Shown here in pieces: positions 42,633 through 51,087 of a stretch of DNA of 64,000 nt. Each line of letters begins with the position of its first letter. Within the stretch, counting starts at the first letter, position 1. The position numbers and the translations under genes were made by a program. Under the pieces are notes generated by a model. The model saw nothing but the letters and a program-made list of their open reading frames with translations, was not told the DNA's origin and did not search any database. The DNA is from Psychroserpens sp. NJDZ02 (GTDB lineage: Bacteria > Bacteroidota > Bacteroidia > Flavobacteriales > Flavobacteriaceae): the NCBI RefSeq assembly GCF_004843725.1, contig NZ_CP039451.1, positions 2,858,001 to 2,922,000 of the forward strand. Reading direction: 5' to 3'.

Positions 42633-43092
42633 TATAGACGACTTACTAGAAAAGTACGAGAATGGTGAAACCACTCTAAAAGAAGAAGCACAGTTAAAAA
42701 ACTATTTTAAGCAAGAAACTGTCGCTCCACATTTAGAGCATTATAAAGCCATTTTTGGATACTATACGGTAAACCAACAAGAGACTTTTACTAAAAACGT
42801 GCCACTAAACCCTAAAAATAAATATAATATTAAGTGGTTAAGCGTTGCAGCAGTAGCAGTATTAATGGTTGGTATTTATTTTAATAGACCCAAAGAGGAT
42901 GTTATCACAGCTGCTGATAGGTTGGCTTATAGTCAAGTAAAATCATATCTAGAGTTAGTGTCTAAAACTTTTAATAAAGGGACCTCGCAAGTTAATTACT
43001 TAGGTGTTATTAATAAAGCTGGCACACAAGTTGACTATTTAAAAGAGATGGAGAACCCAATTGGAAGAATCCTTAAAATTAATGAAAAATAA
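42619..43092 (+). CDS. single-pass membrane protein, putative anti-sigma factor
   Basis: 157 residues. The N-terminal cytoplasmic part (1-70, NIDDLLEKYENGETTLKEEAQLKNYF) contains the helical ENGETTLxEExxLxxYF motif seen in many flavobacterial anti-sigma-like proteins. One transmembrane helix follows (about 74-91) and then a periplasmic tail. It is coupled to the ECF sigma gene by overlap, which supports an anti-sigma role. The zinc-binding HxxxCxxC motif is missing. Confidence 0.75.
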   Translation: MVLNNIDDLLEKYENGETTLKEEAQLKNYFKQETVAPHLEHYKAIFGYYTVNQQETFTKNVPLNPKNKYNIKWLSVAAVAVLMVGIYFNRPKEDVITAADRLAYSQVKSYLELVSKTFNKGTSQVNYLGVINKAGTQVDYLKEMENPIGRILKINEK

Positions 43093-43118
43093 ACTTAATA
43101 ACTAAAAATACAAATACG

Positions 43119-43685
43119 ATGAAAAAATATATAACAATAACACTAATGGCAATAGTAATGATGCCATTAACAGGAATGGCTCAAGATGTCTTTGAGAAAT
43201 ATAGCGATAGCGATAAAGTAAGTTACGTGTCTATAAAACCTAAGATGTTTCAAATGCTAGCTAAAATAGATATTGATACAGACGATGCAGAAGCTAAAGC
43301 TTATATGGAGATGGTAAACAGTATTACCAGTTTTAAAACGATGGCTACAGGAGATTTGACTATTGCTAAAAGTATCACTAAATGGGTCACAACAAGAAGT
43401 ACAACTTTAGAAGAGTTAATGGAAGTTAAGGATAATGGTGTTGTTATGAAGTTTTACGTGAAGCAAGGTAAAGATGAAGATCACGTTAGCGAATTACTGA
43501 TGTTTATTAATGGATTAGATGCCGTAACTAAAGGATCTGATATCGAAATTAACGGCGAAAAGCGTACACTCGAAACTGTTGTAATCTCATTGACAGGGAA
43601 TATTGATTTAAATCAAATTTCTAAATTAACTCAAAAAATGAACCTTCCAGGAGGTGAGGAGTTAGAAAAGAAAAGTAAAAAATAA
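43119..43685 (+). CDS. DUF4252 exported protein
   Basis: 188 residues. Signal peptide (1-21, GMAQ). The mature protein has the DUF4252 pattern: FEKYSDSDKVSYVSIKPKMFQML near the start, then EELMEVKDNGVVMKFYVKQG and DHVSELLMFING. It ends with Lys-rich KKSKK. Function unknown, probably periplasmic. It follows the anti-sigma gene by 26 bases and is paralogous to the next gene (both contain EELMExKDNGV), so the pair is likely the output of the sigma module. Confidence 0.82.
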   Translation: MKKYITITLMAIVMMPLTGMAQDVFEKYSDSDKVSYVSIKPKMFQMLAKIDIDTDDAEAKAYMEMVNSITSFKTMATGDLTIAKSITKWVTTRSTTLEELMEVKDNGVVMKFYVKQGKDEDHVSELLMFINGLDAVTKGSDIEINGEKRTLETVVISLTGNIDLNQISKLTQKMNLPGGEELEKKSKK

Positions 43686-43689
43686 CACT

Positions 43690-44232
43690 ATGAAAAAAGC
43701 AATCAAATCAATTGTAACTCTTTTTATTTTAACAGTAGTATTGGTCAGTTGTAAAGACGAAAACTCTATACAAACCTACTTTGTAGATCATCAAGAATTA
43801 CCAGGCTTTATGTCTCTTGACGTCTCTACAGATATCATTGATTTTACGAAGGCTAATTTAACAGAAGAAGAACAAGAGACGTATCAATCGGTAAGTAAAT
43901 TAGACATATTAGCTTATAAGTCAACTTCAGGAAACGTAGCGGCTTATACAGAAGAATTAGCGAAAGCTAAAGTTGTTTTTGGAAACAAAAAATATGAAGA
44001 GTTGATGGAGTTTAAAGATAATGGCGTTAATGTTAATATTAATGTTATTCAAAACGGAGCGGCTATAGATGAGTTTTTAGTGTTAGCAAGTTCTAAAGAG
44101 ATGGGGTTTACTATTTTAAGAATAATTGGAGACGATATGAAACCGGAACAATTAATTAAGTTAAGCTCTAAACTACAAAACGCGGATATTGATAAAGGTG
44201 AAATTGAAGGTCTGATGTCCTTTTTTAAATAA
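43690..44232 (+). CDS. DUF4252 lipoprotein
   Basis: 180 residues. Lipobox VLVSC (Cys21) followed by KDENS. Mature part: FMSLDVSTDIIDFTKANLTEEEQETYQSVSKLDILAYK, then KYEELMEFKDNGVNVNINVI and EFLVLASSKEMGFTILRIIG, the DUF4252 pattern. It is the lipidated paralogue of the preceding soluble protein. Starts four bases after it; the transcript then ends at a terminator. Confidence 0.82.
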   Translation: MKKAIKSIVTLFILTVVLVSCKDENSIQTYFVDHQELPGFMSLDVSTDIIDFTKANLTEEEQETYQSVSKLDILAYKSTSGNVAAYTEELAKAKVVFGNKKYEELMEFKDNGVNVNINVIQNGAAIDEFLVLASSKEMGFTILRIIGDDMKPEQLIKLSSKLQNADIDKGEIEGLMSFFK

Positions 44233-44262
44233 ACAAAGCACCTTTTAGGTTAGACTACAAGT

Positions 44263-44293
44263 AAAAAGGCTTATCCAATGGATAAGCCTTTTT
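44263..44293. terminator. bidirectional intrinsic terminator
   Basis: AAAAAGGCTTATCC (44263-44276) and GGATAAGCCTTTTT (44280-44293) with a three-base loop, between the convergent DUF4252 and small membrane protein genes. Confidence 0.92.
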
Positions 44294-44312
44294 AAATTAA
44301 GTGATATTAGGA

Positions 44313-44513
44313 TTATTTTTTCTTTTTCGGTTCAAAAAAAGCATCATCAGTTTCTGGCTTTTTTACCACGACCAAATTAATAATCACTACTAAATATGCA
44401 ATAATAACAATAGCTATGTAAACCGGATGATTTAGAACACCCGTGATTCCTCCTATAAAAAAGAGTAGTAAAGTTATAGTACAAAGTACCATAGAAGCAT
44501 TATCATTTAGCAT
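44313..44513 (-). CDS. small two-helix membrane protein
   Basis: 66 residues. Two transmembrane helices (about 6-24 and 29-49) and a charged cytoplasmic tail, KKPETDDAFFEPKKKK. No recognised family. Transcribed in the same direction as purB and five bases after it, so probably translated from the same mRNA. A role linked to purine synthesis is not implied. Confidence 0.65.
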   Translation of the reverse strand: MLNDNASMVLCTITLLLFFIGGITGVLNHPVYIAIVIIAYLVVIINLVVVKKPETDDAFFEPKKKK

Positions 44514-44518
44514 ACGTA

Positions 44519-45862
44519 TTATATTCCGGTATAGTTACTTGGTGATATTGCTTTTAATTCTGTTTTGATAGCATCACTAACGTCTAATGTATCTATAAAA
44601 TTAGAAATAGAGGCTTTATTAATAGCGTCGTTAGTTCTAGTTAATCCTTTTAAAGCCTCGTAAGGATTAGGGTAACCTTCACGTCTTAAAATGGTCTGAA
44701 TAGCTTCTGCTACAACTGCCCAATTGTTTTCAAGGTCTTGTGCAAATTTAGGCGCATTAAGTAATAATTTACTTAATCCTTTTAAAGTTGATCCAAAACC
44801 AATTAAAGTATGTCCAAAAGGAACTCCAACATTACGTAATACAGTACTATCTGTTAAATCACGTTGTAATCTTGAAATCGGTAATTTAGCCGATAAATGC
44901 TCAAAAATGGCATTAGCCATACCTAAGTTACCTTCACTGTTTTCAAAATCAATAGGATTTACTTTATGTGGCATGGCGCTACTCCCAACTTCTCCCGCTT
45001 TAATTTTTTGCTTAAAGTACTCCATAGATACATAAGTCCAAATGTCTCTATCTAGATCTATAACAATAGTATTGATACGTTTTAAACAATCAAACAAGGC
45101 GGCCATATGGTCGTAATGCTCGATTTGGGTGGTAGGGAAGGAGTGGTGTAAGCCTAGTTTTTCTTGTACAAACGTTCCTCCAAAAGCTTTCCAATCTATC
45201 GCTGGGTAAGCCACTTTGTGTGCGTTAAAGTTTCCTGTTGCACCACCAAACTTAGCAGCACTTGGGATGTCATTTAATAAGTTAAATTGCTCTTCCATAC
45301 GGACAGCAAAAACTTCTATTTCTTTTCCTAAACGTGTTGGAGACGCCGGTTGACCATGCGTTCTAGCCAACATAGGGATGTCTTTCCACTCTTCTGCAAG
45401 ACGCTTTAATTCGTTTAAAACATTAAAATATTCTGGGACGTAAGCCTCATTCATTGCATCCTTAATACTTAGCGGGATAGCAGTGTTGTTAATATCTTGA
45501 GACGTTAATCCAAAATGGATAAACTCTTTAAATTCACTTAAACCTAAAGCATCAAATTTATCTTTAATAAAATACTCAACCGCTTTAACATCGTGGTTGG
45601 TTACTTTTTCAATGTCTTTAATAGCTTGAGCATTCTCAGTTGTAAAAGACTTGTAGATGTCACGCAGTGCTTCAAATTTACTGCTATCTACGCCTTGTAG
45701 CTGAGGTAATGGGATTTCGCATAATGCAATAAAATATTCGATTTCGACTAAAACACGATATTTTATTAAAGCTTCTTCAGAGAAAAAATCTTGTAGTTTT
45801 TCAATTTTATTTCGGTAACGACCATCAATTGGAGAGATCGCATTTAGTTGATTTAAAGACAT
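44519..45862 (-). CDS. purB: adenylosuccinate lyase
   Basis: 447 residues, the expected length. Fumarase/aspartase superfamily with NAISPIDGRYRNKIEKLQDFFSE at the N-terminus, LARTHGQPASPTRLGKEI (about 165-182) and the signature loop GSSAMPHKVNPIDFENSEGN (about 292-311), where the first or second Ser acts as base. It splits fumarate from SAICAR and from adenylosuccinate in purine synthesis. Its start ATG at 45862 is preceded by 93 non-coding bases. Confidence 0.97.
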   Translation of the reverse strand: MSLNQLNAISPIDGRYRNKIEKLQDFFSEEALIKYRVLVEIEYFIALCEIPLPQLQGVDSSKFEALRDIYKSFTTENAQAIKDIEKVTNHDVKAVEYFIKDKFDALGLSEFKEFIHFGLTSQDINNTAIPLSIKDAMNEAYVPEYFNVLNELKRLAEEWKDIPMLARTHGQPASPTRLGKEIEVFAVRMEEQFNLLNDIPSAAKFGGATGNFNAHKVAYPAIDWKAFGGTFVQEKLGLHHSFPTTQIEHYDHMAALFDCLKRINTIVIDLDRDIWTYVSMEYFKQKIKAGEVGSSAMPHKVNPIDFENSEGNLGMANAIFEHLSAKLPISRLQRDLTDSTVLRNVGVPFGHTLIGFGSTLKGLSKLLLNAPKFAQDLENNWAVVAEAIQTILRREGYPNPYEALKGLTRTNDAINKASISNFIDTLDVSDAIKTELKAISPSNYTGI

Positions 45863-45955
45863 ATAAATAGTTGTTTTTTAACAAGCTATAAATATAGTTT
45901 TTTTAATGGGAAGACTAAAGGATTACGCTTTAAGAATTTAATAAATATTATAGAT

Positions 45956-46519
45956 TTACTGTTTTATTTTTTTTAAAATAAGCCTAGCTCTAGCTTTAAA
46001 AGCCGCACTTTGGTTGGCAAAATCGCGTTCTAAAATGGTTGTTAATTCAGGATACACCCAATCATAGTCTTTACCAAATAAAAATAAGGTGGTCATACTG
46101 TAAGCTTTTGTAGCGACTTTAATATCATTAATTAAATAGTCAAAACAGACTTCAATAATTTTTTCCCGATGTGTCGGAAGTAAGGCCGCTTTTATTTTAG
46201 AAGGCGTTTTTCCATAGTAGGCTATGGCAAGGTATTGACATATTTTAGCGACAGGTCGTTCTGCCGAATCTAAATGGACTTTACCCATGTTTTGGGTAAA
46301 CCGATCTAAGTAGGGGATTAGGGCTTCTAGATTTTTGGCACACATAAACTCTAATATCCATCCCGCACGAGGCGATATTTTGTTGTCTACCATAAACAAG
46401 ATATCTAGTGTTTTAGAGATCAAAGTCGTGTCTGAAAGCAGTAGCTGCGCATAATGTAAACGCTTTTCGCGTGAATGATCCACGTAATTTAATTCTTGAT
46501 ATAAAGCGTCGGTAGTCAA
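45956..46519 (-). CDS. alpha-helical HEAT-like protein of unknown function
   Basis: 187 residues, no signal peptide. All helix by composition, with repeated hairpins (RAGWILEFMCAKNLEALIPYLDRF, HREKIIEVCFDYLINDIKVATKAYSMTTLFLF) that suggest a short HEAT or ARM-like solenoid. In flavobacterial annotations this gene is often mislabelled adenylosuccinate lyase because it sits beside purB; no lyase motif is present. A protein-binding role is inferred. Confidence 0.65.
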   Translation of the reverse strand: MTTDALYQELNYVDHSREKRLHYAQLLLSDTTLISKTLDILFMVDNKISPRAGWILEFMCAKNLEALIPYLDRFTQNMGKVHLDSAERPVAKICQYLAIAYYGKTPSKIKAALLPTHREKIIEVCFDYLINDIKVATKAYSMTTLFLFGKDYDWVYPELTTILERDFANQSAAFKARARLILKKIKQ

Positions 46520-46554
46520 AGATTTCTTATTTTTAGAGCTTAAAAATAAGGAAA

Positions 46555-47028
46555 ATGAAAATACTTAAAAAGATAGGTCTAGTTTTATTACTAGCTTTTG
46601 TCATTGCTCAATTTTTTTCACCAGAAAAAAATGAAGGGAATACAGAAGACTTAACTGCTTTTTTAGCAGAGACAAAGCCATCTGCTGAGGTTAAAACTAT
46701 TTTAGAAAACACGTGTTTTGATTGTCACACTAGCAATACAAACTATCCTTGGTATAACGCAATAACACCAGTTAATTTTTGGTTAGCAGAGCATATTGAG
46801 GATGGACGTAAACACTTAGATTTTTCTAAATGGTCAGATTATTCTATTAAAAAGAAAGATCATAAATTTGACGAATTAGCAGAAGAAGTTGAAGAAAAGA
46901 AAATGCCTTTACCAAGTTACACGTATACACACGGTGACGCTAATCTAACAGATGCACAAATTAAAGCAGTTGTGGATTGGGTAAAGGAAGTAAGACTAGG
47001 TTATGCTTTAGCACCACAACCTCAGTAA
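46555..47028 (+). CDS. haem-binding domain protein (Haem_bd, cytochrome c-like)
   Basis: 157 residues. N-terminal membrane helix or signal (about 5-22). The cytochrome c motif CFDCH (Cys54, Cys57, His58) lies in the context NTCFDCHTSNTNYPWYNAITPVNFWLAEHIEDGRKHLDFSKWS, which is the PF14376 haem-binding family signature. The second half has EEKKMPLPSYTYTHGDANLTD with a candidate Met ligand. Located in the periplasm; an electron carrier or sensor. Divergent from the HEAT-like gene. Confidence 0.88.
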   Translation: MKILKKIGLVLLLAFVIAQFFSPEKNEGNTEDLTAFLAETKPSAEVKTILENTCFDCHTSNTNYPWYNAITPVNFWLAEHIEDGRKHLDFSKWSDYSIKKKDHKFDELAEEVEEKKMPLPSYTYTHGDANLTDAQIKAVVDWVKEVRLGYALAPQPQ

Positions 47029-47070
47029 TATTTTCTTCAAGAATTAATTAATTTATAAATCTCCCTTTAA

Positions 47071-48315
47071 TTGAATCCAACATTATTAATAGTGGGCTTT
47101 GTTTGGCCTGAACCAAAAAGTTCTGCAGCAGGTAGCAGAATGATGCAGCTTATTGAAGTTTTTCAATCGGCTAATTATGATATTACTTTTGCGTCTGCTT
47201 GTAGTAAAACAGACCATGCCTTTGACTTATTAAGTATTGGTGTAAAAACAGAAAACATTATACTTAATGATAGTAGTTTTGATGCTTTTGTGAAAAATTT
47301 AAACCCAACTATTGTGTTATTTGACCGTTTTATGGTGGAAGAACAATTTGGTTGGCGTGTGGCAGAACACTGTCCAGATGCATTAAGATTACTTGATACC
47401 GAAGATTTACATAGTTTACGTAAAGGACGCCAGCAGGCTTTAAAAGATAATAAATCTTTTAATAAAAGCTATTTGCAAAATGATACTGCAAAACGAGAAA
47501 TTGCAAGTATTTTGCGTTGTGATCTATCATTTATTATTTCTCAAGTAGAAATTGAAATATTAGTTAATCAATTTAATATTGACGAACGTTTATTATACTA
47601 TCTACCATTTTTGTTAGATCCGATTTCTTCGGACACACAAAAAAAATGTTCTAGTTTTAAGGATAGAAATCATTTTGTGACCATCGGTAATTTTATGCAT
47701 CCTCCTAATTTTGATGCTGTATTGTTTTTGAAAACAGATATCTGGCCACTTATAAGAGCCAAATTGCCTAAAGCAGAAATGCATATCTATGGGTCTTATG
47801 TTTCTGAAAAAGCAAAACAACTACATAACGACAAGGACGGTTTTTTAATAAAAGGCTTTACGGAAGACGTTAATCAGGTTATGCAGGATGCCAAAGTCTG
47901 TTTAGCACCTTTGCGTTTTGGAGCTGGGTTAAAAGGGAAGTTAATAGATGCCATGATAAATGGGACACCATGCGTGACAACGACTATTGGAGCAGAAGGG
48001 ATGTATGGCACATTAAAAGATACTAATGCGTTTATTGAAGATGACGCAAAAGCATTTGCTATACAAGCAGCCGAGTTGTATTCCAACAAAATATATTGGA
48101 ACGGTAAACAGAAAAATGGATTTATGATTGTAAATACATTGTATGATAAAGCTATCTACACTAAAGATGTATTACATAAAATAGATGCTCTGCTGTCAGA
48201 TTTACAAACGCATAGACAACAGCACTTTTTAGGGCAAATATTAATGCACCATATGATGCAGAGTACTAAGTATATGAGTAAGTGGATAGAAGAGAAAAAT
48301 ACAGAAAAAGTATAA
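47071..48315 (+). CDS. glycosyltransferase family 1/4 protein (GT-B fold)
   Basis: 414 residues with a TTG start at 47071 (MNPTLLIVGFVWPEPKSSAAGSRM). N-terminal Rossmann-like half to about 190, then NHFVTIGNFMHPPNFDAVLFLK, PKAEMHIYGSYVSEKAKQL, FLIKGFTEDVNQVMQDAKVCLAPLRFGAGLKGKLIDAMINGTPCVTTTIGAEGM, which is the Glyco_trans_1_4 donor-binding half. It moves a sugar from a nucleotide donor to an unknown acceptor in the cytoplasm. It stands alone with its own terminator. Confidence 0.87.
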   Translation: MNPTLLIVGFVWPEPKSSAAGSRMMQLIEVFQSANYDITFASACSKTDHAFDLLSIGVKTENIILNDSSFDAFVKNLNPTIVLFDRFMVEEQFGWRVAEHCPDALRLLDTEDLHSLRKGRQQALKDNKSFNKSYLQNDTAKREIASILRCDLSFIISQVEIEILVNQFNIDERLLYYLPFLLDPISSDTQKKCSSFKDRNHFVTIGNFMHPPNFDAVLFLKTDIWPLIRAKLPKAEMHIYGSYVSEKAKQLHNDKDGFLIKGFTEDVNQVMQDAKVCLAPLRFGAGLKGKLIDAMINGTPCVTTTIGAEGMYGTLKDTNAFIEDDAKAFAIQAAELYSNKIYWNGKQKNGFMIVNTLYDKAIYTKDVLHKIDALLSDLQTHRQQHFLGQILMHHMMQSTKYMSKWIEEKNTEKV

Positions 48316-48358
48316 TACAAATAAGATAATGTCATACGTTATCTAGATTTTATAATAT

Positions 48359-48397
48359 AAAAAAGAGCTAAGATTTAAAACCTTAGCTCTTTTTTTA
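48359..48397. terminator. bidirectional intrinsic terminator
   Basis: AAAAAGAGCTAAG and CTTAGCTCTTTTTTT arms with a loop of about ten bases, between the convergent glycosyltransferase and DnaJ-KTSC genes. Confidence 0.9.
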
Positions 48398-48439
48398 TGT
48401 TTTTACTAGTTGTAATTAATACAGGGTATTTGTTTACTA

Positions 48440-48886
48440 CTAAGCCGTAACTTCACTTTTTTTAATTTTTCTAAAAGGGAAAGAGTTGAAAATACTACGC
48501 TTAGCAAAACGCGTTTGCTTATCACTTTGAGAAAATTTGATGTATAAACCTTTATTTACACCAAAATACTCGTAAGTATCACCATTTAAAAAAGTAATCT
48601 CTAATAATAACCCTTTATGTTTCCAATCCATAATTGGACTAGTTACAGTGACAGCATACTCTTCTTTGTTAGCCTCAATCGTTTCAGGAGAGATACTTAC
48701 TAAAAAGTGGTAACCATCAATAACTTTTCTACTCATTAATTCAGCTTCTTGAGCTTTTTCGTCACCCGATTGAAATTTATCAGGATGCCATTCTTTAACT
48801 AAATTACGGTAAGATTTTTTTAAAGTTTTTAAAGATAAATCTTGATCTACGTCAAATAGTTTTTTGTACTCATTAATACGCTTCAT
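48440..48886 (-). CDS. J domain-KTSC domain fusion protein
   Basis: 148 residues. N-terminal J domain (about 5-65) with the HPD motif at 34-36 (KEWHPDKFQ), which stimulates the ATPase of DnaK-type chaperones. The C-terminal KTSC domain (about 90-140) has GDTYEYFGVNKGLYIKFSQSDKQTRFAKRSIFNSFPFRKI. KTSC domains are found next to lysyl-tRNA synthetases and in phage proteins and their role is unknown. Cytoplasmic. No DnaK or GrpE gene in the window. Confidence 0.83.
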   Translation of the reverse strand: MKRINEYKKLFDVDQDLSLKTLKKSYRNLVKEWHPDKFQSGDEKAQEAELMSRKVIDGYHFLVSISPETIEANKEEYAVTVTSPIMDWKHKGLLLEITFLNGDTYEYFGVNKGLYIKFSQSDKQTRFAKRSIFNSFPFRKIKKSEVTA

Positions 48887-49143
48887 AACAGGTGCTTTTT
48901 TTAATAAGGCGCGAAAGTACTCTTTTGTTTTGAATTGACTGTTAGAAAGTTGTGAAAAACTTCACTTTATTTTGATTTTTTATTTATAACTAACACTAGA
49001 TTAGATTATTTGAGATAATTTAAACAGTCATTGCCTAAATGTAATAGCATTTAAAAACCGAGTGTTCGTTTTTTTAGAAGGCTATAATTTAATGACTAAT
49101 TGTCGGATTGGATTTTTTTTTAATGAAGTATTAGAGTTTTATA

Positions 49144-49908
49144 TTAGTCTTGTTCAAATTCTATATCGACATCAAAATAGTTTGGGTTGTTGTTTATTTC
49201 AAATAGATTTCCAGAAATTTCAACACCTTTAAAGTCTGGTAAAATTCTAACATTTTCGTTAGTCACTTTTTTAATCTTATATGGGAAGTGATATCTTGAT
49301 TTAAATCTAATCATATCCGCCATAGGATTTTCTTTAGTCATAGTCGTGTCTTTATTTTTTTCTGCTTCAATCAGTCCTTCAGGGCTTATTTTTAGAGAAA
49401 ATAGTTTTCTATTAAAGATGGTATTGTAAGATTTATTAAAGTCGGGTATTTCATTCCCTTCTCCTTTTTTTAGATCACCAGTTTTACTAGATAATAGCTC
49501 TAATTCTTTAATGTTTTGACCTTTTAATTTTTCTGCAAACAATTTTAATTCTGAGACGTTTGCAAAATCATAATTAATTTTCATTTCAAATTTTTTAGCT
49601 ATAGAATCTACTTTTATATACACGCTAAAATTTTCTAATTGTTTTATTTTTTCTTGTTTTTCTTTACTTAATTTTGAGATGCTATCTTTTTTAGTTTCTA
49701 AAAAATCAGAGAAGACAATTAAAGTATCTAACTGTTGATTATTTTCTCCTTGTTCCGTGCTTTCTCCCATTTTCATCATTTCAGATAGATCAAATCCTAG
49801 GCTGTATTTTCCACTTCCGTTAGCTTCAAATCTTGTTTCTTGTACAATTTCACAGCTTGTTAGCATAAATAGTGATAGGGTAAATAGGATCGTTTTAATA
49901 GTTTTCAT
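49144..49908 (-). CDS. lipoprotein of unknown function
   Basis: 254 residues. Lipobox FMLTSC (Cys19), followed by EIVQETRFEANGSGKYSLGFDLSEMM. The acidic and lysine-rich centre (about 85-150) is probably helical; the last part (DIEFEQD end) is beta-rich. The start with a T(R)FEANGSGxYxxxxDLSxM pattern is seen in other flavobacterial lipoproteins of unknown role. Not linked to any neighbour; gaps of about 257 and 136 bases flank it, in which nothing else is visible. Confidence 0.7.
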   Translation of the reverse strand: MKTIKTILFTLSLFMLTSCEIVQETRFEANGSGKYSLGFDLSEMMKMGESTEQGENNQQLDTLIVFSDFLETKKDSISKLSKEKQEKIKQLENFSVYIKVDSIAKKFEMKINYDFANVSELKLFAEKLKGQNIKELELLSSKTGDLKKGEGNEIPDFNKSYNTIFNRKLFSLKISPEGLIEAEKNKDTTMTKENPMADMIRFKSRYHFPYKIKKVTNENVRILPDFKGVEISGNLFEINNNPNYFDVDIEFEQD

Positions 49909-50044
49909 TTATCTGTAATTTTACAAGGGTTTAATTGGTTATTTACTTAAATCAGGAACTAAAGTAATATATTTAAATCAGACAATAATAAAGTATGAAT
50001 AAATTTGAAAAGAGGTCAGAAGTAATACTTAATTTGAGAAGGTG

Positions 50045-50659
50045 TTAGTTGTCCTTTTTTATGTTTTCCTTAATATCAATTAAATACCCTCTAAACATTT
50101 CTGCACGGGTTGTTAAGTGTATCATTTTATTTTTGTGTATTATGATATAATTAGGTTCTTTCCCATTACAATAACCATTTGCGGATTCAAAAGCTTTTAG
50201 TAGTTTGTTTTTGGCATTAGTGGCGGTGGTATTATTTTCAAATTGATAAACCCGCATTGTAAAGTCAGGATAATAATTTTCAGGTTTAGTTTCTGTTCTT
50301 TTTACATAATACTGTTTTATTCCGTTGCCTGCAATCGTTATTATGATGTTGTCTTTACAATTTTTATAAGATTTACTTTTGAGTAATTTTATGTCTTCAA
50401 TTTTAAATTTTTGTTTGTCCAAATAAGGTTGTAGTATGGATATTAACCCAGTATCATTGATTGATTTATTAGATTTTAAAATTTCAGTTGTAGTCTTTTC
50501 ATTCGGAATATCCCACTGTCGTAAGTCGGCAATAGGTTTAGTTTTAATAGGTTTTTCAATTGAATCATTAATTATAATAGGTTTTAATGTAATTTTTTTA
50601 TTCGGATCTCTACAAGACATTAAAATAAAAAGTATTATTATGTTTAGAATATATTTCAT
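50045..50659 (-). CDS. lipoprotein of unknown function
   Basis: 204 residues. Lipobox FILMSC (Cys16) followed by RDPNKK. The mature part is mixed alpha/beta without a recognisable family: LISILQPYLDKQKFKIEDIKLLKSKSYKNCKDNIIITIAGNGIKQYYVKRT. Two Cys (about 97 and 159) could form a disulfide. It has the same orientation as the gene at 49144-49908 but is separated by 136 bases. Confidence 0.65.
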   Translation of the reverse strand: MKYILNIIILFILMSCRDPNKKITLKPIIINDSIEKPIKTKPIADLRQWDIPNEKTTTEILKSNKSINDTGLISILQPYLDKQKFKIEDIKLLKSKSYKNCKDNIIITIAGNGIKQYYVKRTETKPENYYPDFTMRVYQFENNTTATNAKNKLLKAFESANGYCNGKEPNYIIIHKNKMIHLTTRAEMFRGYLIDIKENIKKDN

Positions 50660-50796
50660 ATCAAGTGTAGCTATAGTTGGCTTTTAGACCCATTAGGTTT
50701 TATAAACAAATAATTCTGAATATAGTTGAGATGTAAGACGTCTACAACGCTTTATTGATTATTCGGAGAATAAGTTTTTTTTGTATACCGTTTATT

Positions 50797-50973
50797 TCAA
50801 ATAACACCATTTTTTATTTCTCCAAAAGCATTAGTTTCTATTTCCGAAATGAGAACTGGCGGAAATTTGTCGGCGTATTTCCCTATATAGATTCTCAAAA
50901 GTGCATCTTTTTTTGAGACAGAGTCAGCAATTGAATTAAAAATTAAATCAATGGTTTTAAAATAGTCTAATAG
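50797..50973 (-). pseudogene. remnant of a protein-coding gene, C-terminal part only
   Basis: The 428-base gap 50660-51087 has no intact gene. On the minus strand a frame of 58 codons is open from 50973 to the TGA at 50797-50799, immediately preceded by an in-frame TGA and with no usable early start. The translation looks protein-like (LLDYFKTIDLIFNSIADS..., RIYIGKYADKFPPVLISEIE...), ending EIKNGVI. It is probably the tail of a decayed gene, though a chance open frame cannot be excluded. No family recognised. Confidence 0.35.
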
Positions 50974-51087
50974 TCATTTTAACTTCTATTCACTTGTAAA
51001 TATGGTAATTAGCGCTTATCTGCTGTTTCGTAATGATAGGGTAAACTATATTTATTGTCCAAACGTCATGGTAACAAAATTACTTTT

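Noticed and set aside
45956..46519. Adenylosuccinate lyase paralogue
   Set aside because: It has none of the lyase motifs; the label found for such genes stems from the neighbouring purB.
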